From Roseomonas aeriglobus (GTDB lineage Bacteria; Pseudomonadota; Alphaproteobacteria; Sphingomonadales; Sphingomonadaceae), in NCBI GenBank assembly GCA_016937575.1, contig JAFHKN010000002.1, positions 2,870,001 through 2,934,000 on the forward strand: a stretch of DNA of 64,000 nucleotides. Direction: 5' to 3'. Each line of letters opens with the position of its first letter. Position 1 is the stretch's first letter. Shown here one piece after another: positions 8,682 through 17,811 of this stretch. Made by a program: the position numbers and the translations under genes. The notes below the pieces were generated by a model. That model did not search any database, was not told the DNA's origin, and saw only the letters and a list, made by a program, of their open reading frames with translations.

Positions 8682-11301
8682 GCTGCGTGCCCTTGCCGCG
8701 CGGTATCGCGGCTGGATCATCGGCGGCGTCGCGCTAACGCTGCTCGTCGTGGCGCTCGGCGCCCTCTACCGACTGACGCACGAGGTCCATCTGAAGGACG
8801 TGAAGGCGGCTGTGGCAGCGCTGTCGCCGGCACGCCTCGGCCTGGCCGCCACGCTGACTGCAGCAAGCTATCTCGCGCTCACCTTCTACGACGTTCTCGC
8901 GCTCCGGATCATCGGCCGGGCGCTGCCGTGGCGGACCGCTGCGACCGCGTCCTTCACCAGCTATACGCTGAGCCATAACCTGGGCCTGGCGCTGCTGACC
9001 GGCGGGTCGGCGCGCTACCGGGTCTATACCGCCGCCGGGCTCGACGGGCCCGACGTTGCGCGCGTCGTCGGACTGGCGGGGGCGACCTTTTGGGCCGGAG
9101 TCGTCGCAGTCACGGCACTGGCGCTGGTATTGCACGAAGGGCCGCTGATGCTGCCTGGCCTGACGCTTGGTGCCGGTCAGACCCAAGCGCTGGGCGCCGC
9201 CGTCCTCGCCCTGATCGCGTCTGTTTTTGTCGCGACCGCCATCGTTCGCACGCCGATCCGCCTGTTCGGCTTCGTCGTGCCCCTCCCCAGCCCCGGCCAG
9301 TTCGCTGCGCAGATGCTGGTCGCGGCCATCGATCTGTCCTGCGCGAGCGCCGCCCTGTTCGTCCTGCTGCCGCAGGCCGCGCCCTCGCTGCTGCCGGCGT
9401 TCGTCCTTGCCTATGCGCTTGGCATCACAGCGACCGTGCTGACCCATGTCCCGGGCGGAATCGGCGTGTTCGAGGCGGTGGTCATGAGCGTCCTGCCAGG
9501 CGACCGCACGACGTTGCTTGCGGCACTCGTTGCGTACCGCGCGATATATTATTTCGCCCCGCTCGGCATCGGCATTGTCCTGTTGGCGTGGCACGAGGGT
9601 CGACGCCAGCGGGGCACCGCACGCATCCTGACCGGGCTCGAAGATGCCGTCGCCAGTCTCGCCCCGTTGCTGCTGGCCGCCGCCGCCTTCGGTGGTGGCG
9701 CTCTGCTGCTGCTGTCGGGCGCACTGCCCGCGCTGCAACCGCGCCTGCGCGACCTGGCCCACATCCTGCCGCTGCCGTTCATCGAGGCAAGCCACCTGGC
9801 GGCCAGCCTGGTCGGCACGCTGCTATTGCTCCTGACGCCGGGGCTCTACCGCCGGCTCGACGGCGCCAATCTTGCCGCGCGCGTCCTGCTCGTCGCCGGC
9901 GCGATTTTCTCGCTGGCCAAGGGCATCGATTACGAGGAGGCCGTCGTCTGCCTGGTCATCGCCGGGTTGTTGCACTGGACGCGCGGCGCCTTCTACCGCC
10001 GCACCGCACTGACCCACGCACCGATGAGCATGGGCTGGCTGGCGAGCGTCGCCGCGGCGTTCGGTGCTGCGACCTGGGCGGGCTTCTTCGCCTTCCGCCG
10101 CGTGCCCTATTCCGACGACCTGTGGTGGCGGTTCGCGCTGCACGGCGACGCCCCGCGGTTCCTGCGGGCAAGCGTCGCAAGCGCGGCGGTGCTGATCGCG
10201 ATCGCCGTCTGGCGGTTTTTGTCACCGGCCCGGCTGCCGGCGACGCCCGAGCGGATCGACACCGATCGGCTCGACCGCGCGCTCGAACACGCCGACCGCA
10301 CCGATGCGATGCTCGCGCTGACCGGCGACAAGCGGTTCTTCTGGTCCAGCGACGGCACCGCCTTCGTCATGTACGCGGTCACCGGCACCACTTGGGCGGT
10401 GATGGGCGATCCCGTCGGCCCGCGCGACACCTGGCCTGAACTCATGTGGGATCTGCGCGAAGCCGCGCATCGCGCGCAGGCGCGGCTGTTGCTCTACGAA
10501 GTCTCGGGCGCGCCGCTCGACCTGACGATCGGCATGGGGCTGGAAATCGTCAAGTTCGGCGAGGAGGCGATCGTCGACCTGCCGGAATTCGATCTTCAGA
10601 CGCCGCGCCTGCGCAACGCCCGTCGGTCCGCCCGCGCGCTGGAGCGCAAGGGGCTGACCTTCCGTATCGTCCCGGCGGGCGCGGTCCCGGTCATCCTAGA
10701 CGAACTTCAGGCGGTGTCGGACGCGTGGCTGGCAGCGAAGGAGGGCCGTGAGAAGCATTTCAGCCTTGGCCGCTTCGAGCGTGACTATATCGCCCGGTTC
10801 GACACCGCGATCGTCCTGTCGGAGGGGCGCATTGTCGCCTTTGCCAACCTGTGGCTGACGCCCAACCGCAACGAGGCGTCGGTCGACCTCATGCGTCACG
10901 TCGATGACGCGCCGGCAGGGACAATGGATTTCCTGTTCGTCCAGTTGATCCTGTGGGCGAAGGCGCGCGGCTATGCCCGCTTCTCGCTGGGCATGGCGCC
11001 GCTATCGGGGATCGAGGATCGGCGGCTGGCCCCGGCCTGGGCGCGCGTCGGCGCGTTCGCCTTTCGCCACGGCGAGCGACTGTACGGTTTTCGAGGCCTG
11101 CGCGCCTACAAGGACAAGTTCGCTCCCCGGTGGGAGCCCCGCTACGTCGCCGGCCCACACGGCATTGGGCTGTTGCTGGCTCTGCGCGACGTGACCCGGC
11201 TGATCGGCGGCGGACCGGCGCCCGCACGGCCGGCGCCAGGCGCAGCCCCGGTCGCGCGTCCCGGCGCGGCTCCTTTGCGGCCCGCGGCAGCGGCGGGCTG
11301 A
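8674..11301 (+). CDS. mprF: Bifunctional lysylphosphatidylglycerol flippase/synthetase
   Basis: An 875-residue membrane enzyme that transfers lysine from Lys-tRNA to phosphatidylglycerol and flips the product to the outer leaflet, lowering negative surface charge and raising cationic-peptide and acid resistance. Residues 1-510 are mostly transmembrane, with flippase signature HVPGGIGVFEAVVMS. The C-terminal cytosolic synthase domain (about 530-845) has FWSSDGTAFVMYAV, MGDPVGP and FSLGMAPLSG. GTG 8674 overlaps the DUF2147 stop by 8 bases; a TTG at 8659 is the alternative. An Ala/Pro-rich tail (about 30 residues) ends the protein. Genetic symbol lpiA is used in rhizobia. Confidence 0.93.
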   Translation: MTRLRALAARYRGWIIGGVALTLLVVALGALYRLTHEVHLKDVKAAVAALSPARLGLAATLTAASYLALTFYDVLALRIIGRALPWRTAATASFTSYTLSHNLGLALLTGGSARYRVYTAAGLDGPDVARVVGLAGATFWAGVVAVTALALVLHEGPLMLPGLTLGAGQTQALGAAVLALIASVFVATAIVRTPIRLFGFVVPLPSPGQFAAQMLVAAIDLSCASAALFVLLPQAAPSLLPAFVLAYALGITATVLTHVPGGIGVFEAVVMSVLPGDRTTLLAALVAYRAIYYFAPLGIGIVLLAWHEGRRQRGTARILTGLEDAVASLAPLLLAAAAFGGGALLLLSGALPALQPRLRDLAHILPLPFIEASHLAASLVGTLLLLLTPGLYRRLDGANLAARVLLVAGAIFSLAKGIDYEEAVVCLVIAGLLHWTRGAFYRRTALTHAPMSMGWLASVAAAFGAATWAGFFAFRRVPYSDDLWWRFALHGDAPRFLRASVASAAVLIAIAVWRFLSPARLPATPERIDTDRLDRALEHADRTDAMLALTGDKRFFWSSDGTAFVMYAVTGTTWAVMGDPVGPRDTWPELMWDLREAAHRAQARLLLYEVSGAPLDLTIGMGLEIVKFGEEAIVDLPEFDLQTPRLRNARRSARALERKGLTFRIVPAGAVPVILDELQAVSDAWLAAKEGREKHFSLGRFERDYIARFDTAIVLSEGRIVAFANLWLTPNRNEASVDLMRHVDDAPAGTMDFLFVQLILWAKARGYARFSLGMAPLSGIEDRRLAPAWARVGAFAFRHGERLYGFRGLRAYKDKFAPRWEPRYVAGPHGIGLLLALRDVTRLIGGGPAPARPAPGAAPVARPGAAPLRPAAAAG

Positions 11302-11441
11302 CGCGGGTTGGCCGGTGCGCAGGCCTGTCGTCGGCGCGCAGATGACGAAAACGTAATCCAAAGCCAAGCCGCCCGCCATCCGCGACATGCCAGGACGGCG
11401 AAGACCGCGCGGGCATGTTCGCGCGGGGGTGGCAGGGACCT

Positions 11442-14400
11442 ATGGCGCAGCAACCGATTTTCTACGATCCCACCGGCCGGCGGGGCCGCTGGGCAAAGCG
11501 CCTGTTGGCCCTTGCGATTGCCCTGATCCTGCTGGGCGGCGTCGTCTTTGCAACGACGTTGATTCTGGTTCCGCGCGGGCGTAACCTCGCTCTGCCGCTT
11601 CCCCAGCCCAAAGCGGCGGCGATGCGCGGAACCCCGCCGCGCAAGGGCTTGGCCAAATGGCTGCCGCATGAAACCAGCCCCGCGGCGAACACGCCGCTCT
11701 CGATCGGTTTCTATGTGCCCGGCGACGATTCGAGCCTCGGATCGTTGCGCCGCAACGTCGGTGCGCTCGACTGGGTCGTGCCATCGATCGTCAATGTCGT
11801 GGGAGCGGATCACGCGACGACGGTGTTGCCCGACGTCCCTTTCGACCGGATGATCGCTGCGATGCCGCGCCCACCGCGCGTCCTGCCGATGGTGCAGAAT
11901 TTCAACAAGGGCGTTTGGGAGGGCGACCGGATCGCCGCGCTGCTCAACGATCCGGCGGCACGAGCGACGCTGATCCGGCGTCTGGCCGCAGTCGCCCGGC
12001 AGCCGGCAAACGGCGGGCTCGTGCTCGATTTCGAAGCGCTGCCCGCGCACGCCATGCCTGCCTATCTGCGCTTCATACCGCAATTGCGCGCGGCATTGCC
12101 GGCAGGGGCCCAGATCGCGGTGACAGTGCCGGCAGAGGATAGTGCCTGGCCGCTCGGTGGTTTTGCCAAGGTCGCCGACCGTGTGATCTTCATGGCCTAT
12201 GACGAGCATTATGACGGCGGCACTCCGGGCCCGATCGCGTCGCAGGACTGGTTCATCCGGCAGGTCGTCGCAGCCCGCCGCGCGATCGGCGCCGACAAGC
12301 TGGTCGTGGCGCTCGGCAGCTACGGCTATGACTGGCATGGGGGCAACACCGATGCGCTGACCATCGAGGAAGCCTGGCTCGCCGCGCATGACAGCGATGC
12401 GAAGCCGATGTTCGATCCCGCCAGCGGCAATACGGCCTTCGCCTTCGACGAGGATGGCCAGCGCCACACCGTCTGGATGATGGACGCGGCCACCAGCTGG
12501 AATCAGATGCAGGTCCTCAAGCGGCTGGGGATCGACGATATCGCGCTGTGGCGCCTGGGCAGCGAGGATGCCGGATTCTGGTCCGCACTCCGCGCGTTTC
12601 GCAAGGGCGGGACACCGGACCTGTCGACGCCCCGAGCGTTGCTGGAAACCGATGTCGAGGGGGCGGGCGAGATCCTGCGCATCACCGCGACGCCATCGGT
12701 CGGGCATCGTACCGTCACCTATGACACGACCGGCCTGATCCGCGGGGTCGACTACACCGCGCTGCCCACGCCCTATGTCGTCAAGCGCGCCGGCGCGGCC
12801 GATCCCAAGGCGATCGCGCTCACCTTCGACGACGGCCCCGACGGCACGTGGACGCCGAAGATTTTGGACGTGCTGGAGCGGGAAAAGGTGCCCGCGACCT
12901 TCTTCGTCATCGGCCAGAACGTCCTCCAACACCCGCAGCTGGTGAATCGCATCATCGCTGGCGGCAGCGAACTGGGAAACCACAGCTACAGCCACCCGAA
13001 CCTGGCCGGCGCGTCGGAAACCTTCACGAACCTCGAACTGAACACGACCCAGCGGCTGGTCGAAGCCTATACCGGCCGCCGGATGACGCTGTTCCGTGCG
13101 CCTTACTTCGGGGACGCCGAACCGACGACGACCGACGAACTCCTGCCCGCGCTGACCGCACAGGCGGCGGGCTATACGATCGTCGGCTTGCACGTCGATC
13201 CGAACGACTGGCAGCGTCCCGGCGCGGACGAGATCGTCCGCCAGACGCTGACCCAGATCCGCGGCGCGACGCCACAGGTTCCCGGCAACGTCGTGCTGCT
13301 CCACGACAGCGGTGGCGATCGTTCCGAAACCGTGGCGGCCTTGCCGAAGATCATTGCCGCATTGCGAGCGGAGGGCTATCATTTCGTCACTGCCTCGCAG
13401 CTGGTCGGCGTGTCGCCGGCCCAGGCGATGCCGCGCGTGGTCGGTGAGGACCTGGTCGCGATCCGCTATGATGTCGCAGGCTTCATCGTCGTCGCGGCCA
13501 TCCTGTTCGTCATCGGCTGGATTTTCTACCTGGCGATCGCGCTCGGAATCGCCCGGGCGATGCTGATGGCTGCGCTCGCATGGTGGCAGAGCCGGCAGCG
13601 GCGCGCCGATCCGCCGGTGTACACGCCGACCGTCTCGGTCATCATCCCCGCCTTCAACGAAGAACGCGTCATCCGATCCTCGGTCGAACGCATCCTGGCG
13701 AGCGACTATCCTACGCTCCAGGTCATCGTCGCCGACGACGGCTCGCAGGACGCGACGAGCCGGATCGTCGCCGCGGCGTTCGGCGCCGATCCGCGCGTGA
13801 CTTTGCTGACGCTGGAGAACGGCGGCAAGGCGGCGGCTCTGAACCGCGCGCTCAAGCAAGCGACCGGCGACGTCATCATCGCCCTCGACGCCGATACCCA
13901 GTTCGAAACCGGCACGATCCGCCGCCTGGCGCGGTGGTTCGCCGATCCGCGGATCGGCGCGGTCGCGGGCGATGCTCGCGTCGGCAACCGCGTGAACCTG
14001 GTCACGCGCTGGCAGGCGGTCGAATATATCACTGCGCAGAATCTGGAGCGCCGCGCGCTCGCCGGGTTCGACGCGATGACGGTGGTCCCGGGCGCGGTGG
14101 GCGCGTGGCGCCGCGCGACGCTCGACCAGGTCGGCGGCTATCCGGAGGACACGCTGGCCGAGGACCAGGACCTGACCATCGCGATCCAGCGCGCAGGCTG
14201 GCGGGTCACCTATGACCCGATGGCGGTCGCGTGGACCGAGGCGCCGGAAAGCTTCAAGGGCCTCGCCAAGCAGCGCTATCGCTGGGCATTCGGGACGCTG
14301 CAGTGTCTGTGGAAGCACGCCGGCATCTGGCGCACGCGCCGCCCGCGGGGCCTGGCGCTGGTCGGCATGCCGCAGGCGTGGCTGTTCCAGATCGTCTTCG

Positions 14401-14759
14401 CCGCAATCTCGCCGCTGATCGACCTGGCGCTGATCCTATCGATCGCCGGCACGGTGACGCGCGTCATGCAGCATGGTTGGGCGCAGACCGCCGGCGACGT
14501 CAGCACGATGGGCCTCTACTGGCTGGCCTTCACCGGCATCGACGTGCTGTGCGGCTGGATCGCGTACCGGCTGGACGGCAAGGGCGTGCGCTATCCCGCG
14601 CATCTGCTGGTCGCGCAGCGGTTGGTCTACCGCCAGATCATGTACTGGGTGGTCATCCGTGCGGTCGTCTCCGCCATCGGCGGCTGGGTGGTCGGTTGGA
14701 GCAAGCTGGAACGCAGCGGGCGCGCGACGACCGACGGGGCGACGCCGGCGGCGGCCTGA
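11442..14759 (+). CDS. Three-domain GH18-like / polysaccharide deacetylase / GT2 glycosyltransferase
   Basis: A 1105-residue fusion. After an N-terminal membrane anchor (about residues 20-42) comes a GH18-type barrel (about 90-390) with acidic motif GLVLDFEALP and FMAYDEHYDG. A NodB-type deacetylase follows (about 455-660) with TFDDGPDG, metal-site GNHSYSHPN, RAPYFGD and LLHDSGG. After a membrane helix pair (about 680-715) a GT2 domain (about 728-960) shows IIPAFNEE, ADDGSQD, LDADTQ, EDQDL and QRYRWAFG, then C-terminal helices. All catalytic signatures appear intact. A plausible role is synthesis and trimming of a deacetylated beta-hexosamine polymer; the product is unknown. ATG 11442 follows an AGGGA Shine-Dalgarno. 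Confidence 0.88.
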   Translation: MAQQPIFYDPTGRRGRWAKRLLALAIALILLGGVVFATTLILVPRGRNLALPLPQPKAAAMRGTPPRKGLAKWLPHETSPAANTPLSIGFYVPGDDSSLGSLRRNVGALDWVVPSIVNVVGADHATTVLPDVPFDRMIAAMPRPPRVLPMVQNFNKGVWEGDRIAALLNDPAARATLIRRLAAVARQPANGGLVLDFEALPAHAMPAYLRFIPQLRAALPAGAQIAVTVPAEDSAWPLGGFAKVADRVIFMAYDEHYDGGTPGPIASQDWFIRQVVAARRAIGADKLVVALGSYGYDWHGGNTDALTIEEAWLAAHDSDAKPMFDPASGNTAFAFDEDGQRHTVWMMDAATSWNQMQVLKRLGIDDIALWRLGSEDAGFWSALRAFRKGGTPDLSTPRALLETDVEGAGEILRITATPSVGHRTVTYDTTGLIRGVDYTALPTPYVVKRAGAADPKAIALTFDDGPDGTWTPKILDVLEREKVPATFFVIGQNVLQHPQLVNRIIAGGSELGNHSYSHPNLAGASETFTNLELNTTQRLVEAYTGRRMTLFRAPYFGDAEPTTTDELLPALTAQAAGYTIVGLHVDPNDWQRPGADEIVRQTLTQIRGATPQVPGNVVLLHDSGGDRSETVAALPKIIAALRAEGYHFVTASQLVGVSPAQAMPRVVGEDLVAIRYDVAGFIVVAAILFVIGWIFYLAIALGIARAMLMAALAWWQSRQRRADPPVYTPTVSVIIPAFNEERVIRSSVERILASDYPTLQVIVADDGSQDATSRIVAAAFGADPRVTLLTLENGGKAAALNRALKQATGDVIIALDADTQFETGTIRRLARWFADPRIGAVAGDARVGNRVNLVTRWQAVEYITAQNLERRALAGFDAMTVVPGAVGAWRRATLDQVGGYPEDTLAEDQDLTIAIQRAGWRVTYDPMAVAWTEAPESFKGLAKQRYRWAFGTLQCLWKHAGIWRTRRPRGLALVGMPQAWLFQIVFAAISPLIDLALILSIAGTVTRVMQHGWAQTAGDVSTMGLYWLAFTGIDVLCGWIAYRLDGKGVRYPAHLLVAQRLVYRQIMYWVVIRAVVSAIGGWVVGWSKLERSGRATTDGATPAAA

Positions 14760-14890
14760 GCCGCATGCCATCTGCGCCGCGCTTGTTTCGTTCATGCCTG
14801 ATCGCCAGAGGCTTAAGGAAGCTTAGCGCGTCGAGCAGCGCGTACGAACGGAGGTTTCTCGATCCTGATTTTCTGCGTATCGCCCACCGC

Positions 14891-15121
14891 ATGAAAGCGA
14901 GCGACCTTCAGGACCGGATCATCGCGCAACTGTTGCGCGATCATGGCGGGACGAAGCGGCACTGGCGCGCGGTCGTCGGCCGGGTGAAGCTCTATGACCC
15001 GGCGACGCATCCGCATTGCAACTGGTCGCTCGATCCGCAGGGCAATGCGCACGAAAACGCAATGATCGAAGCGATGATGGACGACCTGCGCCTGCGTTTG
15101 CGGATCGTGACGCCCGGATAA
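14891..15121 (+). CDS. Small conserved-type protein, unknown function
   Basis: A 76-residue soluble protein (MKASDLQDRIIAQLLRDHGG at the start, then RHWRAVVGRVKLYDPATHPH). It resembles small uncharacterised sphingomonad proteins sharing a His-Cys-Asn-Trp stretch (HPHCNWSLDP) and an acidic helix at the end. I recognise no known domain. The ATG at 14891 has no strong Shine-Dalgarno, and the frame is open upstream to ATG 14765, so the start is uncertain. It sits between the fusion glycosyltransferase and an MFS exporter, all on the same strand. Confidence 0.6.
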   Translation: MKASDLQDRIIAQLLRDHGGTKRHWRAVVGRVKLYDPATHPHCNWSLDPQGNAHENAMIEAMMDDLRLRLRIVTPG

Positions 15122-15158
15122 CGGATCGTCCCTGCCGTTCCGGCATTCTCCCCCATAG

Positions 15159-16814
15159 ATGACGACCGCCGCCCAGCCCTTCCCCACGTCTCCCTTCGGC
15201 ATTTCGCTCTACCGGCAGGTTTGGGTCGCAAGCCTCTGTTCGAACTTCGGCGGCCTGATCCAGTCGGTCGGGGCGTCGTGGATGATGACGTCGCTCGGCG
15301 CGTCACCCCAGATGATCGCGCTCGTCCAGGCCTCGACCAGCCTGCCGATCATGCTGCTGTCGCTGTGGGCGGGCGCGATCGCCGACAACCTCGACCGCCG
15401 CCGGATCCTGCTGACCGCACAGAGCTTCATGCTGGTCGTCTCGCTCATTCTGGCGGTGGGGACGTGGGCCGGCTGGATCACGCCGTGGCTGCTGCTGACA
15501 TTCACCTTCCTGATCGGCTGCGGCACCGCGATCAACGGCCCGGCGTGGCAGGCGTCGGTCGGCGACATGGTACCGCGCCCGCTGCTGTCGAGTGCCGTTT
15601 CCTACAACAGCATGGGCTTCAATATCGCACGCAGCGTGGGACCCGCGATCGGCGGCGCGATCATCGCTGCGGCGGGCGCGGCGGCGGCATTTGCGGTCAA
15701 TGCGGTGAGCTATGTCGGGTTGATCTTCGTCCTGAAACGCTGGCAGCCGAACCTGCCGCCCCGCCGCCTGCCGCGCGAACGGCTGGGTGTCGCGATGGCG
15801 GCGGGTGTGCGCTACGTCCGGTTATCGCCGCCGATTCTGACCGTCCTGATGCGCGCCGCGGTGTTCGGCGTAGCGGCGAGCGCGATTCCGGCATTGATGC
15901 CACTGGTTGCGCGTGACCTCGTCCGCGGCGGGCCGCTGACCTATGGCATCCTGCTCGGCGCGTTCGGGCTCGGCGCTGTCGGGGGCGCGCTGATCGCCCG
16001 GCGGCTGCGCGAGAAGGCGACGACGGAGCAGATCGTCCGTCTGGCGTCGCTTGGCCTCGCCATCGGGGGTGCGACGACCGCGACCGGCATGCTGCCGCTC
16101 GCCATCCCCGCCCTCGCGCTGGCTGGCGGCGGCTGGGTACTGGCCCTGTCGACCTTCAACGTCAGCGTCCAGCTCGCCTCGCCGCGCTGGGTCGTCGCGC
16201 GCGCCATTGCGCTCTACCAGATGGCGGCGTTCGGCGGGATGGCGGCGGGCAGCTGGCTATTCGGCTCGATCGCGGGCGTCCACGGTGTCGCCGAGGCGCT
16301 GATCGCCGCTGCTGCGGTTCAGTTGCTCAGCGTTCTCGCCGGCTTCGTGCGGCGGATGCCCGAGATCACGCAGGCAGATCTCGCCCCACGCTCGGGCTGG
16401 GTCGAACCGACCACCGCCGTTCCTGTCCAGCCCCGTAGTGGGCCGATCGTCATTACCGTCGAACATCGCATCGCCGAGGTCGACGTAGCGCGCTTCCTGA
16501 CCGTCATGAGCGAACGCCGTCGCATTCGTCGCCGCGACGGCGCACGGGCGTGGCAACTGCTGCGCGACCTGGGCGAGCCCACGCTATGGGTCGAGCGATT
16601 CCATTTCGGCACCTGGCTCGACTATGTCCGCCACAACGAACGCCGTACCCAGGCCGACGCTGCGAACAGCGACGCGCTTCACGCCCTGTGGATAGACGGC
16701 GCGCCGCCCGTCATCCACCGGCGGATCGAACGCCAGACCGGCTCGCTGCCGGGCGTCGGCGAAGACGACGTCCAGACGCTCGATCCGATCACCGACCCGA
16801 CGCGGTCGAGCTGA
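15159..16814 (+). CDS. MFS_3-family exporter with C-terminal cytosolic domain
   Basis: A 551-residue protein. Residues 1-405 form about 12 membrane helices of the EntS-like MFS_3/TMS family; the loop motif ADNLDRRRILL and the helix GCGTAINGPAWQASVGD are typical. Residues about 425-515 are a soluble domain (VEHRIAEVDVARFLTVM, RDGARAWQLLRDL) resembling the ABM-like extension found in some members. The family exports siderophores or drugs; the substrate is unknown. It begins with ATG at 15159, 37 bases after the preceding small gene. Confidence 0.85.
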   Translation: MTTAAQPFPTSPFGISLYRQVWVASLCSNFGGLIQSVGASWMMTSLGASPQMIALVQASTSLPIMLLSLWAGAIADNLDRRRILLTAQSFMLVVSLILAVGTWAGWITPWLLLTFTFLIGCGTAINGPAWQASVGDMVPRPLLSSAVSYNSMGFNIARSVGPAIGGAIIAAAGAAAAFAVNAVSYVGLIFVLKRWQPNLPPRRLPRERLGVAMAAGVRYVRLSPPILTVLMRAAVFGVAASAIPALMPLVARDLVRGGPLTYGILLGAFGLGAVGGALIARRLREKATTEQIVRLASLGLAIGGATTATGMLPLAIPALALAGGGWVLALSTFNVSVQLASPRWVVARAIALYQMAAFGGMAAGSWLFGSIAGVHGVAEALIAAAAVQLLSVLAGFVRRMPEITQADLAPRSGWVEPTTAVPVQPRSGPIVITVEHRIAEVDVARFLTVMSERRRIRRRDGARAWQLLRDLGEPTLWVERFHFGTWLDYVRHNERRTQADAANSDALHALWIDGAPPVIHRRIERQTGSLPGVGEDDVQTLDPITDPTRSS

Positions 16815-16851
16815 GCGTCGCCGGGCTCCGGCGCGCATGCGCAATTTGCTC

Positions 16852-17811
16852 CTAACTCTGCCGGATCAGGGCTCTCGCCAGTTTGCGGTCCTCGAGCGAA
16901 TAATAGAGCCAGATCGCAGCACCATCGACCACGACCGATGCGGCGAAAGCGATATCGGTCTGCGTGCGGTCCTCGGGCGGCGGTGGAGTGATCAGCGGCT
17001 CGATCCCGCGGTCGACGACACGCGTGTATTCGCGGTCGAACGCCACCCAGCCGATCCGCCACCGCGCATCACGTGTCGCGCCGTTGTAAAACATCACCGG
17101 CATGTCGGGATCGGTCGTCAGCAACGGTCCGGTCGAGAGATGCCAGTCGTCCCAGCTGTCGCGGCGCGGCATGAACGGCGTGGGCTGTTCGACCCACGGC
17201 CCGACTTCGCTGGCACCGACCGCCAAGCCGACGCGCGACGCCTGGTCGGCGGCATATTCGTAGAACAGCCGCCAGTGGCCATCGACGGTCTGCTCGACCG
17301 TCGCTTCCTTCGTATTGCCCTCCGACTTCGACGAGGCGAGTGCGACGCCGCGCTTTTCGAGCCGGTCGAGCGATGGGCCGGTCGCATAGGCAAGCTCGCC
17401 ATGCGCCATGTCGGCCAGCACGCCGGTATAATAGACGATGTAGCTGCCGTCGGCGCGGCGCAGCACGGTCGGATCCTCGACCCCGCCCGCGTCATGGTCG
17501 CCCGGCCCCGGCACGATCGACGGCGCGTCGAGCATCGTGAAGCGGCAGCCGTCCTCGCTCCAGCCGGACCAGATCACGCCGGTATCGGTCATTGCCTGAC
17601 CAGCGCGGACGACCGCGCGGACCATGATGCCCCAGCGCCCGTTCGGCTCCTGCCAGATATAGGGGCTCATCAGGTCGCGCGTCATCAGCGCCGGCGGGCC
17701 GTCGAGCACGACCGTCTCGATCGCCTTCACGTTGAAATCGATCGGCGTCCGGCTGCCTTCGACCGCGTCTTTCCGGTGGGGATCAGCCGTCCCCGGCTTG
17801 GGCGCGGTCAT
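16852..17811 (-). CDS. GH130-like five-bladed beta-propeller glycosidase/phosphorylase
   Basis: A 319-residue protein without a signal peptide. It has propeller-type repeats and the GH130-like signature GGVEDPTVLRRADGSY, with TGPLLT and TQTDIAFAAS in later blades. GH130 enzymes phosphorolyse or hydrolyse beta-mannosides; the cytosolic location and coupled SDR suggest intracellular sugar processing. The substrate is inferred only. The ATG at 17811 overlaps the TGA of the upstream SDR gene (ATGA), so both are translationally coupled. GH43-like propellers are the main alternative. Confidence 0.75.
   Translation of the reverse strand: MTAPKPGTADPHRKDAVEGSRTPIDFNVKAIETVVLDGPPALMTRDLMSPYIWQEPNGRWGIMVRAVVRAGQAMTDTGVIWSGWSEDGCRFTMLDAPSIVPGPGDHDAGGVEDPTVLRRADGSYIVYYTGVLADMAHGELAYATGPSLDRLEKRGVALASSKSEGNTKEATVEQTVDGHWRLFYEYAADQASRVGLAVGASEVGPWVEQPTPFMPRRDSWDDWHLSTGPLLTTDPDMPVMFYNGATRDARWRIGWVAFDREYTRVVDRGIEPLITPPPPEDRTQTDIAFAASVVVDGAAIWLYYSLEDRKLARALIRQS

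Noticed and set aside
11142..14318. A 1058-codon open frame on the minus strand
   Set aside because: It lies opposite the GH18/deacetylase/GT2 gene, has Arg/Asp/Gly-rich shadow composition typical of high-GC antisense frames, and shows no domain.
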